Part shown: piece by piece, positions 7,718 through 15,578 of the stretch
Numbering within the stretch: the first letter of the stretch is position 1
How the letters are laid out: each line of letters starts with the position of its first letter
NCBI GenBank assembly: GCA_900549705.1
Contig: URPI01000019.1
Location: forward strand, 1-21,987
Length of the DNA stretch: 21,987 nt
Reading direction: 5' to 3'
Source: an uncultured Eubacteriales bacterium
GTDB lineage: Bacteria > Bacillota > Clostridia > Oscillospirales > Oscillospiraceae
Notes under the pieces: model-generated
Seen by the model: only the letters and a program-made list of their open reading frames with translations
Database searches by the model: none
Told to the model about the DNA's origin: nothing
Program-made: the position numbers and the translations under genes

Positions 7718-8725
7718 TTAGCTGTCAAACTGGGCGGCTTTGACTCTGGGATCGATAAAGCCGTAGATGATGTCCAGCAGGAACGTCACTATCAGAACCA
7801 TAATGGTGATAATCAGAGTAGTAGCAGAAATCAAGGGATAATCCGCCGCGGTCACGGCGCTGTACATGGTGCTGCCGAGACCGGGATAGGAGAAGATGAT
7901 CTCAGCGACCAGAGCGCCGCCGATCATGGTGCCGATGGACAGCGCCAGGCCGGTGACCTGGGGCAGCATGGCGTTGCGGAAAACATAACCGACGATCTTG
8001 CGATCCTTGATGCCAAGGAACCGGGCATACTTGACATAGTCGGCATTAAGTTCATAGATAGACATGGAGCGCATACCCACGGCCTGACCGCCGATGGAAA
8101 CCAGGACAATGCTCCAGAAGGGCAGCTGGTAGTGAGAAATCACAGAGGAAATAAACCTCCAGCTGAAATTGGGAATCATATCAAAACCATAGCCGCCGGA
8201 AATGGGAGCCCATTTCAGTTTCACGGCGAAGAGAACAAGAAGAATCACTGCCATACCGAAAGCCGGGACGTTGCCCAAAAACAGGAAGGTCGGGAGCAGA
8301 ACCTTGTCAAAGCCCTTGCGGATGTACGCCGCCAGGGCACCAAGCAGGTTGCCAAGCAGCCAGCCAACCAGGATCGCGGGCAACTGCAGGCAGATCGTCC
8401 ACATGATGGCGCTGGAAATAATGTTGCTGACGGATCTGGGATACTGGCTGAAGGAAAGCCCAAAGTCGCCGTGGATGGCGTTCTTGCAGAAGATCAGAAA
8501 CTGCTCCGCCATAGGCTTATTCGTACCGAACTGTTCTGCATAACGCTCGTAAATTTCCTGCACGGCAGAGGCGTCGGACATACCGTTCGCCATTTTACCG
8601 GTGATGGCCGCGACAGGGTTGGCAGGCATCAGCCGGGGCAGAAAGAAATTGAGGAATACTGCAACGACAAAAGTAATAAGAAACCAGATTATTTTTTTCC
8701 CAAAATATTTACGGTAGCCTTTCAT
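7718..8725 (-). CDS. ABC transporter permease (OppB/DppB-like)
   Basis: A 335-aa permease. The N-terminal helix (about 11-29) is followed by an extracytoplasmic stretch and a five-helix core. The EAA-type coupling loop reads YELNADYVKYARFLGIKDRKI, followed by FRNAMLPQVTGLALSIG. The C-terminal FSYPGLGSTMYSAVTAADYPLISATTLI segment is the usual DppB/OppB ending. It should pair with the adjacent DppC-like protein to form the membrane channel. An AAGGGGGA ribosome site precedes the ATG. A strong hairpin upstream (8760-8786) separates it from the binding-protein gene. Confidence 0.93.
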   Translation of the reverse strand: MKGYRKYFGKKIIWFLITFVVAVFLNFFLPRLMPANPVAAITGKMANGMSDASAVQEIYERYAEQFGTNKPMAEQFLIFCKNAIHGDFGLSFSQYPRSVSNIISSAIMWTICLQLPAILVGWLLGNLLGALAAYIRKGFDKVLLPTFLFLGNVPAFGMAVILLVLFAVKLKWAPISGGYGFDMIPNFSWRFISSVISHYQLPFWSIVLVSIGGQAVGMRSMSIYELNADYVKYARFLGIKDRKIVGYVFRNAMLPQVTGLALSIGTMIGGALVAEIIFSYPGLGSTMYSAVTAADYPLISATTLIITIMVLIVTFLLDIIYGFIDPRVKAAQFDS

Positions 8726-8759
8726 GCTACTTTTCCCCCTTTAGCATAAAAACGGGAAG

Positions 8760-8786
8760 GGCCATGCTCCATGAAGGAGCATGGCC
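8760..8786 (-). terminator. Partial terminator between binding protein and permeases
   Basis: A perfect 11-bp stem GGCCATGCTCC / GGAGCATGGCC with a 5-nt loop, followed on the minus strand by CTTCCCGTTTTT. It sits 15 bp after the binding-protein stop. Such leaky terminators commonly keep binding-protein mRNA in excess over the membrane components. Confidence 0.75.
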
Positions 8787-8801
8787 GCTTCGAATTAACT
8801 A

Positions 8802-10613
8802 TTAGCCGACCAGCTCGAGCTCGTACAGCGCGGCAATACCGTAGCCATCGGTGCAGTCAGCAGGGGGAATGTTCCGGCCGTCATCGCCGGCGGGGAAGTT
8901 GGTCCAGACAGACTCGTTGACGCAGTGGAACACGGAAGGACGATACATCAGGGAGAAGCTGGGAACCTCGGTCAGGTAGATCTCGGTCAGCTTGGTGTAC
9001 AAATCCTTCAGCTCAGCAGTGTCAGTGGTGGTGGGGATCTTCTTGATGAGAGCCTCAGCCTCGTCATTGACGTACTGGCCCCAGTTGCCGGACCAGTTGT
9101 TGGCAATACCCACATAGTCCTTGCCCATAAACTGGTTCACACGACCCCAGGGATTGGAGGGAGTGGAAGCATCGGGAGACCACATGAAGATGGCGTACTC
9201 AGTCTGGTCGGGATCGACAAACACGGTCTGATAGATGGAGTACTCGGGATACAGAGTGGTGATCTCAACGCCAATGTTCTTACCGGCAGCGGCAACCACT
9301 TCCATGGAGGCCTGCCAGTCAGTCCAGCCGTTGGGGCAAACAGCGTTCAGGGAGATCTTCTCACCGTTCCACTCACGCCATCCGTCGCCGTCGCTGTCCA
9401 CGATACCGGCTTCGTCCAGCAGAGCCTTGGCGCCTTCGATGTCATTGCCTGCCCACTGCAGATCGGCAACGGCGTCGTGATCGTACAGAGCCTGCTCACC
9501 GTCGGTGGGGTTCATCAGGGAGCGGGGAACATCGGAGAAGCTGGGGGACTGATTGGTCATGGCGTTGGCGATGATGGTATCGTAGTCAACAGCCATGGCA
9601 ATGGCCTTACGAAGGGCGGTATTCTCAGCGATAACGGGGAGGTTCATGTTGTACCATGCGGTAGGCATGGTCAGGCAGACACCATAGGGAGCTTCGTCAT
9701 AGAAGGTGGAGATGGGCAGGCCGTCTTCCAGCCACAGATTCTGAATGTTGCCGATGAACTGCTGGCAAACGTCAACCTCGCCAGCCTTCAGAGCGACTTC
9801 ACCAGCGGCGTTATCAGCGTAGATAACGTGAGCCAGGTACTTGGGAACAGGGAGCTTACCCCACATGGAGGCGTCCTGACCCCAGTAGTTGTCGTCACGG
9901 ATCATAACGACCTTCTGATCGTCGGAGTAGTACTTGGTGTAGGGGCCGGACCAAACGACATCATCACCGGGATCGTTCAGGATAGCGGTGGCGTCGCCGT
10001 TGCAGCGCTCAACGACCTTGTCGATCCAGGCAGCCTGCGCAATGGGAGCCAGTTCCAGGAAGTCCAGAACCTTCAGGGGGTTGACAGGCGCGCCGCTGGC
10101 ATCAAGCTTGCAGTGGATGACCAGGCTCTTGTCACCGGTAGCCTCGATGCTGTCGATGAAAGCGCCGTAGGAAGAACCGGTGCCGTTGCCGATCTCAACG
10201 CTGATTTCCCAGGTGCGGACAACGTCGGCGGCGGTGACAGGCGTGCCGTCAGACCAGTGGGCGGCTTCCTTCAGATTGACAGAAAGCTCAGTCATGTTGT
10301 CGTTCCAGGTGTAGTCGCCGTCGGCCAACAGACCGATCAGCTCGCCGGTCATTACGTTCCACATGTACAGGGTCTCGAACATGGTGGTACGGTAGCCGGC
10401 ACCAGCGGCGATGGCCATGGCGTTATTCTGGTTGGTTCCGATGATGTTCCAGGAGTTGACGGTACCCCACTGCTGACCAGCAAAGTACAGGGTCTCGTCA
10501 CGAGGCAGGTCGGTGGTAACGGGTGCTTTCGTCTCCGCAGCGGCGGAGCCGCCGCAGACAGCAAGGCCAATAACCATGACCAGAGTCAGCAGCAGCGCGA
10601 TGGGCTTTTTCAT
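8802..10613 (-). CDS. Family-5 extracellular solute-binding lipoprotein for oligosaccharides
   Basis: A 603-aa SBP_bac_5 protein that captures substrate outside the cell and hands it to the permeases. The N-terminus is a signal peptide (MKKPIALLLTLVMVIGLAVC) ending in a lipobox-like L-A-V-C with C20 as the probable lipidated residue. Valine before the cysteine is unusual; Ala, Gly or Ser is expected. The body shows typical family-5 motifs: NLKEAAHWSDGTPVTAADVV, NPTDGE near the middle and a C-terminal PSFSLMYRPS region. A glycosidase cluster on both sides suggests cello- or manno-oligosaccharides, but peptide binding cannot be excluded from sequence alone. A strong AAAGGAGG ribosome site precedes the ATG. 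I found no convincing sigma-A promoter in the 123-bp gap after lacI. Confidence 0.9.
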   Translation of the reverse strand: MKKPIALLLTLVMVIGLAVCGGSAAAETKAPVTTDLPRDETLYFAGQQWGTVNSWNIIGTNQNNAMAIAAGAGYRTTMFETLYMWNVMTGELIGLLADGDYTWNDNMTELSVNLKEAAHWSDGTPVTAADVVRTWEISVEIGNGTGSSYGAFIDSIEATGDKSLVIHCKLDASGAPVNPLKVLDFLELAPIAQAAWIDKVVERCNGDATAILNDPGDDVVWSGPYTKYYSDDQKVVMIRDDNYWGQDASMWGKLPVPKYLAHVIYADNAAGEVALKAGEVDVCQQFIGNIQNLWLEDGLPISTFYDEAPYGVCLTMPTAWYNMNLPVIAENTALRKAIAMAVDYDTIIANAMTNQSPSFSDVPRSLMNPTDGEQALYDHDAVADLQWAGNDIEGAKALLDEAGIVDSDGDGWREWNGEKISLNAVCPNGWTDWQASMEVVAAAGKNIGVEITTLYPEYSIYQTVFVDPDQTEYAIFMWSPDASTPSNPWGRVNQFMGKDYVGIANNWSGNWGQYVNDEAEALIKKIPTTTDTAELKDLYTKLTEIYLTEVPSFSLMYRPSVFHCVNESVWTNFPAGDDGRNIPPADCTDGYGIAALYELELVG

Positions 10614-10682
10614 TGTGTTTCCTCCTTTAATTTTTGTTATCGACCTTCTTAGGGAAGGCCATTAACTACAATGGTTTATCAT

Positions 10683-10703
10683 GTCTTTCCTGAAAGGAAA
10701 GAC
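10683..10703. terminator. Hairpin 2 between lacI and the binding protein
   Basis: A perfect 9-bp stem GTCTTTCCT / AGGAAAGAC with a 3-nt loop. It lies directly downstream (minus strand) of the palindrome at 10706-10725, so the two form a tandem pair. It could be part of a leaky terminator or an attenuator for the transporter operon. Confidence 0.55.
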
Positions 10704-10705
10704 AC

Positions 10706-10725
10706 AAAAAGGGATATCCCTTTTT
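10706..10725 (-). terminator. lacI terminator-like palindrome
   Basis: AAAAAGGGATATCCCTTTTT is a perfect 20-bp palindrome 11 bp after the lacI stop. Transcribed from the minus strand, it gives a GGG/CCC-based stem with an A-tract before and a U-tract after, as in an intrinsic terminator. The stem is short, so read-through into the binding-protein gene is plausible. Confidence 0.6.
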
Positions 10726-10736
10726 GCCGGATGAAA

Positions 10737-11750
10737 TCACGGTGTCAGCTTTTTCACCGTTTCGCCCGGGAGCAGGGTCCCGCCAACCACATGGCGTTCC
10801 GGGATGTAGGATCTTCCCTCTTCCACTGCTCTGGCCAGCTCCTCGGCTGCCAGCTCTCCCATCCGCTCGGCATCCTGCCGCATGGTGGTCAGCTTTGGGC
10901 GGAGCATCTGACTGAAATCAATGCCGTCATACCCGACGATGCTGACATCGTCCGGGACGGACAGGCCCATTTTCTCAAGCTCGTTTTTGCCCCCAAGGTG
11001 GGCGATGTCGTCGGGATAGAGGATGCACGTTGGCGGATCGGGAAGCTCCATCAGCTTCCGGGTTGCCGCCGCCGAGGATTCCGGATCCAGATACATGCTC
11101 TGAACCAAATATTCGTCCGGCAAGGAAAGCCCCAGTTCCTTGCAGGCTCTGCAGAAGCCGGAGATTCTGCGGCGCGTCACTGGCGTATCTTCTCCATAGG
11201 CGAACGCAATCTTCCGGTGTCCCATACTATACGCATATTTCACCAGTTCCGTCATCCCGCCCACGTTATCGGACAGGACACTGCCGCAATTTTCAAACAC
11301 ACAGTCAATCGTCACAACGGGGATGCCGCTGTTCGCCAGATCCACCACGGCGTGCTCCGTATAATCCACGGAGGCGATGACCACTCCGTCACAGTTACGG
11401 TAACGGGCGTGATCCACATAGCTGATTTCCTGACCGCCCATGCGGTCACTGATGAAGGAAATGTCGTAGCCCAGTTCCTCAGCACGATGCTTGAAGCTGT
11501 TGAGAATGTGGGAGAAGAAGTTGTGCGTCAACCCCCTGTTGGCCTGATCCTCAAAAAGAACGCCAAAATTATACGAGCGGCTGGTTTTCAGCATCCGTGC
11601 TGCAGAATTTGGTGTATAACCCATTTGGGAAGCCACTTTGCGGATAGTCTCTTTTGTCTCTGCGCTGATATCCGGCGCGCCGTTCAGCGCCTTACTGACA
11701 GTGGCAATGGAGAAACCGCACTCCTTTGCAATCATCTTTATCGTCACCAT
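10737..11750 (-). CDS. LacI-family transcriptional regulator
   Basis: A 337-aa sugar-responsive repressor. The N-terminal helix-turn-helix reads MVTIKMIAKECGFSIATVSKALNG, and the hinge region is near PNSAARMLKTSRS (47-59). A periplasmic-binding-protein-like effector domain follows, with VVIAS, GIPVVTID, GHRKIAFAYG and DVSIVGYDGID. I chose the ATG at 11750, not the upstream in-frame ATG at 11843. LacI proteins begin just before this HTH, GGAAG precedes the 11750 start, and a consensus promoter with its -10 at 11842-11847 overlaps the upstream candidate. The operator copies at 11822-11833 and 12014-12025 suggest that it represses both itself and the beta-mannosidase transcript. The inducer is probably a gluco- or manno-oligosaccharide or monosaccharide (inference). 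Confidence 0.93.
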   Translation of the reverse strand: MVTIKMIAKECGFSIATVSKALNGAPDISAETKETIRKVASQMGYTPNSAARMLKTSRSYNFGVLFEDQANRGLTHNFFSHILNSFKHRAEELGYDISFISDRMGGQEISYVDHARYRNCDGVVIASVDYTEHAVVDLANSGIPVVTIDCVFENCGSVLSDNVGGMTELVKYAYSMGHRKIAFAYGEDTPVTRRRISGFCRACKELGLSLPDEYLVQSMYLDPESSAAATRKLMELPDPPTCILYPDDIAHLGGKNELEKMGLSVPDDVSIVGYDGIDFSQMLRPKLTTMRQDAERMGELAAEELARAVEEGRSYIPERHVVGGTLLPGETVKKLTP

Positions 11751-11821
11751 AATGGCTTCCGGGGTCTGAATTTGTCTGCGAACGCAAGGACATGTGCATT
11801 TTGAACAATCGACCGCATATC

Positions 11822-11833
11822 TGAAACGTTTTC
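11822..11833 (-). promoter_or_regulatory. Putative LacI-family operator at the lacI promoter
   Basis: On the minus strand it reads GAAAACGTTTCA, a near-palindrome centred on CG as is typical of LacI-family operators. It lies directly after the -10 box of the lacI promoter, over the expected start point. It shares 9 of 12 positions with the site at 12014-12025. A CcpA-type site is an alternative reading. Confidence 0.6.
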
Positions 11834-11841
11834 GTATAGCC

Positions 11842-11870
11842 ATATTAACACCATTTTATTTTCTTGTCAA
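11842..11870 (-). promoter_or_regulatory. Sigma-A promoter of lacI and possibly the leftward operon
   Basis: On the minus strand the -35 box TTGACA (11870-11865) and the -10 box TAATAT (11847-11842) are separated by 17 bp. It is the only strong promoter I see for the leftward genes. With leaky terminators downstream it could transcribe the whole lacI-to-GH1 series. Confidence 0.8.
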
Positions 11871-11960
11871 GAGGGTTTCTGAAATTTAAGAATTTTTATG
11901 CAATCCGCTGATAAATTATGGAATACGCTTAATCTAAGTCAAATTTTCGCCATTAAACTA

Positions 11961-11989
11961 TTGACTTTGACGAATGATTGTCCTATAGT
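11961..11989 (+). promoter_or_regulatory. Sigma-A promoter of the beta-mannosidase operon
   Basis: TTGACT (11961-11966), a 17-bp spacer and TATAGT (11984-11989), diverging from the lacI promoter. The predicted start near 11996 lies upstream of the operator at 12014-12025 and the ribosome site at 12025-12030. Confidence 0.8.
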
Positions 11990-12013
11990 GTATTTTGTAA
12001 ATAAGTCGATTTT

Positions 12014-12025
12014 GAAAACGTATTC
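12014..12025 (+). promoter_or_regulatory. Putative LacI-family operator in the beta-mannosidase leader
   Basis: GAAAACGTATTC is a 10-of-12 palindrome centred on CG, about 20 nt after the predicted transcription start and just before the ribosome site. It resembles the site at the lacI promoter. Binding here would act as a roadblock to elongation or initiation. Confidence 0.6.
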
Positions 12026-12038
12026 GGAGGTATTGCCT

Positions 12039-14471
12039 ATGAAAACACGCACCCTTAACGGCGCATGGACGCTGGAAATTCCGGGCACCCCCTTTGCTGC
12101 TGTCCCCGCCACCGTCCCCGGCTCGGTTTACCATGACCTGCTCGCCGCGGAGCAGATTCCCGATCCATTCTACCGGGACAACGAAATGGAAGCCCTAAAG
12201 CTGATGGACAACGATTTTGTCTATTTCCGCAGCTTCCAGGTGGACGATGCCCTTCTCGCCGGGGACAAGGTTTTGCTCCGGGCAGAGGGACTGGACACCA
12301 TCGCCGCCGTCCATATCAACGGTCAGATCGTCGGTGAGGCCTGCAATATGCACAGAATCTGGGAGTTCGACGTTAAGTCCGTTCTCCATCCCGGAGAGAA
12401 CACCATCACCGTCTCCTTCCGCTCTCCTACTAAGTATATTAAGGAAGCATACGCAAAGTCCGTGGCAGACGGCAGCTCTGATGCCATGGTGGGCTTCCCT
12501 AACATCCGCAAAGCCCACTGCATGTTCGGCTGGGACTGGGGTCCCCGTCTGCCTGACGCCGGCATCTGGCGGAACATTTCCATCATCAGCATCGAAAAAG
12601 CCCGTATTCAGGACGTTCGGGTGGATCAGTTCCATAAAGACGGCACGGTTCGTCTGTGCATACATACCAATCTGAACCGTTATACCGATGACGAGGTCTG
12701 GGTCAACGTTTCCGTCACCGCTCCCGACGGCTCCGTCCTCACTGCCAGCGGCACCGACTGCGAGCTGATCGTCCCAAATCCCCAGCTCTGGTGGCCTGCC
12801 GGCTTCGGCGGTCAGCCGCTGTATCAGCTCAGCGTTTCCCTGTGTGCCAAGGGCAAGGAGCTGGACGTTTGGAGCCGGCGCATCGGCCTTCGCACCATGA
12901 CCGTCAGCCGCCGTAAGGATCAGTGGGGCGAAAGCTTCAGCCATTGCGTCAACGGTGTGGACATCTTTGCCATGGGCGCCGATTACATCCCCGAGGACAA
13001 TCTCCTTCCCAGAGTCAACCCGGAGCGCACCCGCCGCCTGCTGGAGGACGCAAAGGCTGCCAACATGAACTGCATCCGGGTCTGGGGCGGCGGCTACTAT
13101 CCCGACGACTTCTTCTATGACATCTGTGACGAGCTTGGATTGCTGGTATGGCAGGACTTCATGTTCGCCTGCGCTGTGTACAATCTGACGGACGCGTTTG
13201 AGGAGAACATCACCGCCGAGTTTGTAGACAACGTCCGCCGTCTGCGCCACCACGCATCCCTCGCCCTGTGGTGCGGCAATAATGAAATGGAGCAGTTTGT
13301 GGCCCAGGGCGAGTGGGTCACCTCCATGCGTCAGAAGGCCGACTATATTAAGATGTACGAGTACATCATCCCCAAGGTTCTGAAAGTAGAGGATCCCCAG
13401 GCCTTCTATTGGCCCGCCAGCCCCTCCAGCGGCGGCAGCTTTGACGATCCTCAGGATCCCACCCGAGGCGACGTCCACTACTGGATGGTCTGGCACGGTC
13501 TTCTCCCCTTCACCGACTACCGCAACCATCAGTTCCGGTATGTCTCTGAATTTGGCTTCCAGTCCTTCCCCTGCATGGAAACCATCGAAAGCTTTACCGA
13601 GCCCGAGGATCGGAACGTATTCTCCTATGTGATGGAGAAGCACCAGCGCAACGCCTCTGCCAACGGGCGCATCCTGTTCTATCTATCCCAGATGTACCTG
13701 TATCCCCGCAGTCTGGAGCTGCTGGTATACGCCTCCCAGCTGCTGCAGGCACAGGCCATGCAGTACGGTGTCGAGCACTGGCGGCGGCACCGGGGCTGCT
13801 GCATGGGTGCGGTGGTCTGGCAGCTCAACGACTGCTGGCCGGTAGCCAGCTGGGCCAGCATCGACTACTTTGGTCGTTGGAAGGCTCTGCACTACTATGA
13901 AAAGCGGTTCTTTGCCCCTGTGCTGATTTCCTGCCATGAGGAGGGCATTCTCTCCCAGAATACCAACGTCAATGCCGAGCCTTTTGGCCTGAAAAAGTCC
14001 GCCCACCTGAACGTAAGCAACGAGACCATGCGGGAATTCCGGGGCAAGGCAAAGTGGAGTCTGCGCCGCCCGGACGCTTCCGTTATCGAGGAAGGCAGCT
14101 TCGATGTGACCGTCCCCGCTTTGTCCACCGTCTGGCTGCCGGAGCAGGACTTCTCGAATTACGGCACTTATGACACCTACTATTCCTACCAACTGCTGGA
14201 TGAGGCGGGCAATGAGGTAGGCGAGGGGAGCGTCCTCTTCTGCGCTCCCAAGCACTTCCGCTTTGCTGATCCAGAACTGAACGCCTTTGTCAAGGATGAC
14301 GATATCATTGTCACCGCGAAGGGGTATGCCCGGAGCGTGGAGATTCAGGCAGGTGCCGATGTGGTGCTTTCCGACAACTACTTTGACATGGACGGCGGTG
14401 TAAAGGCCGTGAAGATTCTCCGCGGCAGCGTGGACAGCGTATCGGTACGCAGCGTCTGGGACATCCGTTGA
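12039..14471 (+). CDS. GH2 family beta-mannosidase
   Basis: An 810-aa retaining beta-mannosidase without a signal peptide, so cytoplasmic. It cuts mannose from the non-reducing end of beta-manno-oligosaccharides. The N-terminal sugar-binding domain includes VPGSVYHDLL (26-35) and DNDFVYFRSF. The FGWDWGPRLPDAGIW block (163-177) is characteristic of beta-mannosidases within GH2. The barrel carries CIRVWGGGYYPDDFFYDICDELG, the acid/base E416 in LWCGNNEMEQ and the nucleophile E504 in RYVSEFGFQSFP. I chose the ATG at 12039 because CGGAGG precedes it at 8-nt spacing. The in-frame ATG at 11898 lies upstream of the promoter and encodes 47 residues unlike the family. It heads the rightward operon. Confidence 0.95.
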   Translation: MKTRTLNGAWTLEIPGTPFAAVPATVPGSVYHDLLAAEQIPDPFYRDNEMEALKLMDNDFVYFRSFQVDDALLAGDKVLLRAEGLDTIAAVHINGQIVGEACNMHRIWEFDVKSVLHPGENTITVSFRSPTKYIKEAYAKSVADGSSDAMVGFPNIRKAHCMFGWDWGPRLPDAGIWRNISIISIEKARIQDVRVDQFHKDGTVRLCIHTNLNRYTDDEVWVNVSVTAPDGSVLTASGTDCELIVPNPQLWWPAGFGGQPLYQLSVSLCAKGKELDVWSRRIGLRTMTVSRRKDQWGESFSHCVNGVDIFAMGADYIPEDNLLPRVNPERTRRLLEDAKAANMNCIRVWGGGYYPDDFFYDICDELGLLVWQDFMFACAVYNLTDAFEENITAEFVDNVRRLRHHASLALWCGNNEMEQFVAQGEWVTSMRQKADYIKMYEYIIPKVLKVEDPQAFYWPASPSSGGSFDDPQDPTRGDVHYWMVWHGLLPFTDYRNHQFRYVSEFGFQSFPCMETIESFTEPEDRNVFSYVMEKHQRNASANGRILFYLSQMYLYPRSLELLVYASQLLQAQAMQYGVEHWRRHRGCCMGAVVWQLNDCWPVASWASIDYFGRWKALHYYEKRFFAPVLISCHEEGILSQNTNVNAEPFGLKKSAHLNVSNETMREFRGKAKWSLRRPDASVIEEGSFDVTVPALSTVWLPEQDFSNYGTYDTYYSYQLLDEAGNEVGEGSVLFCAPKHFRFADPELNAFVKDDDIIVTAKGYARSVEIQAGADVVLSDNYFDMDGGVKAVKILRGSVDSVSVRSVWDIR

Positions 14472-14477
14472 ACACTT

Positions 14478-14505
14478 TGCGCGGGGCATAGACATGCCCC
14501 GCGCA
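14478..14505 (+). terminator. Hairpin between beta-mannosidase and esterase
   Basis: A perfect 11-bp, very GC-rich stem TGCGCGGGGCA / TGCCCCGCGCA with a 6-nt loop, in the 46-bp gap between the genes. No U-tract follows, so it more likely protects or punctuates the mRNA than ends it fully. It also means the esterase start has little room for a strong ribosome site. Confidence 0.65.
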
Positions 14506-14517
14506 TAACGAAAGCGT

Positions 14518-15174
14518 ATGAATATGGAACTAACAGGAAAGAAAATCAACTTTTTAGGGGACAGCATCACGGAAGGCTGCTGCGCGACTTCCCCGGAAAA
14601 GGGCTATGTGGACGTGATGAAGCGGAAATACCGTCTGACGGAAGCCCGGAATTACGGCATTGGCGGCACCAGAATTGCCCGGCAGCGGATTCCCTCCGGG
14701 GAGCCCAAATTTGACCAGGATTTTTGCGGACGGTTTTCCGAAATGGACCCCGATGCTGACATCATTGTGGTGTTCGGCGGAACCAACGATCACGGGCATG
14801 GCGATGCTCCCATGGGCACTGAAACCGACCGGACGCCGGACACCTTTATCGGCGCCTGTCATTTCCTTTTCTCCCGGCTGCCGAATCAGTTTCCGGGCGC
14901 AATCATTGTCGTCCTGACGCCCCTACACCGGATGGGAGAGAATATCCCCAAAGGGGAACGCGGTTGGCTGCTGAGAGATTATGTTCGGGTCATACGGGAT
15001 ACGGCGGCATTTTATGGCCTTCCTCTGCTGGATTTGTTTGAAACCAGCGTTATCCGGGCAAACGGTCCGGAAATTGCCGCAAAGCTGACCACCGACGGCC
15101 TGCACCCCAATGACTTAGGGCACGAAATTCTCGCCGGAGAAATTGGAGATTTTCTGAAAGGACTGGCGGAATGA
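14518..15174 (+). CDS. SGNH/GDSL-type esterase, candidate oligosaccharide deacetylase
   Basis: A 218-aa hydrolase of the SGNH superfamily. Block I is FLGDSITEG with S16. The block II glycine is in NYGIGGT (45-51). Block III is FGGTND with N90. Block V is DGLHPN with D193 and H196. There is no signal peptide. Its place in a beta-mannosidase operon suggests removal of acetyl groups from imported manno- or xylo-oligosaccharides, but the family also includes lipases and other esterases. A second ATG two codons later (14524) could be the real start; the ribosome site is weak for both. Its stop overlaps the next ATG in ATGA, so the next gene is translationally coupled. Confidence 0.9.
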   Translation: MNMELTGKKINFLGDSITEGCCATSPEKGYVDVMKRKYRLTEARNYGIGGTRIARQRIPSGEPKFDQDFCGRFSEMDPDADIIVVFGGTNDHGHGDAPMGTETDRTPDTFIGACHFLFSRLPNQFPGAIIVVLTPLHRMGENIPKGERGWLLRDYVRVIRDTAAFYGLPLLDLFETSVIRANGPEIAAKLTTDGLHPNDLGHEILAGEIGDFLKGLAE

Positions 15175-15545
15175 AGCAGAGAGAAGACACCATTCGGAAA
15201 TGGTTTTCCCTTTGGCTGGACAGCCGGGAAGCAGAGCTTTCCGATTTCTTCACAGAGGACGCCGCATACATTGAGAGCTGGGGGCCGGAGTATTACGGGC
15301 GGGAGATGATTGCCCGCTGGTTCCGGGACTGGCACAGGAGCGGTCAGGTTTTGCGCTGGGACATCCAGGAATTTCTGAATTCCGAAAATACCACCGTAGT
15401 TCGCTAGTACTTTCAATGCCAGATTTCCGGAGAAGCTCCAACCGGCTTCGACGGACTGTCTCTGATCCGTTGGTCTGTAGATGGAAAAATCGCCTTCCTT
15501 CAAGAATACGCCTGCACCGAAAAGCGGTATTGTCCCTATGGATAA
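15171..15545 (+). pseudogene. NTF2/SnoaL-like small protein interrupted by an amber codon
   Basis: The frame encodes 124 residues if an internal TAG at 15405-15407 (codon 79) is read through. The part before it (IRKWFSLWLDSREAELSDFFTEDAAYIESWGPEYYGREMIARWFRDW) has the helix-rich start of an NTF2/SnoaL fold. The part after it (YFQCQISGEAPTGFDGLSLIRWSVDGKIAFLQEY) supplies the missing beta-strands in the same frame. The stop falls where related proteins have tryptophan (VxxWYF), so one G-to-A change (TGG to TAG) would explain it. No second lesion is visible. The function of such proteins next to glycosidases is not clear. A shortened 78-aa product would lack half of the beta-sheet. Confidence 0.8.
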
Positions 15546-15578
15546 GCAACGGGTGTCGTATTCTCTGTGTTTTCACAT

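Noticed and set aside
8925..10652. Long plus-strand open frame opposite the solute-binding protein
   Set aside because: Repetitive Val/Gly/Asp-rich composition typical of an antisense shadow; the minus-strand gene has a signal peptide and a ribosome site.
11751..11843. N-terminal extension of LacI with a CSKCTCPC cysteine cluster
   Set aside because: The upstream ATG overlaps the -10 box of the promoter and could not be on the mRNA. The cysteines are most likely fortuitous translation of regulatory DNA.
12195..13643. Minus-strand open frame of about 480 codons within the beta-mannosidase
   Set aside because: Shadow of the GH2 gene, whose catalytic residues and family blocks are all on the plus strand.
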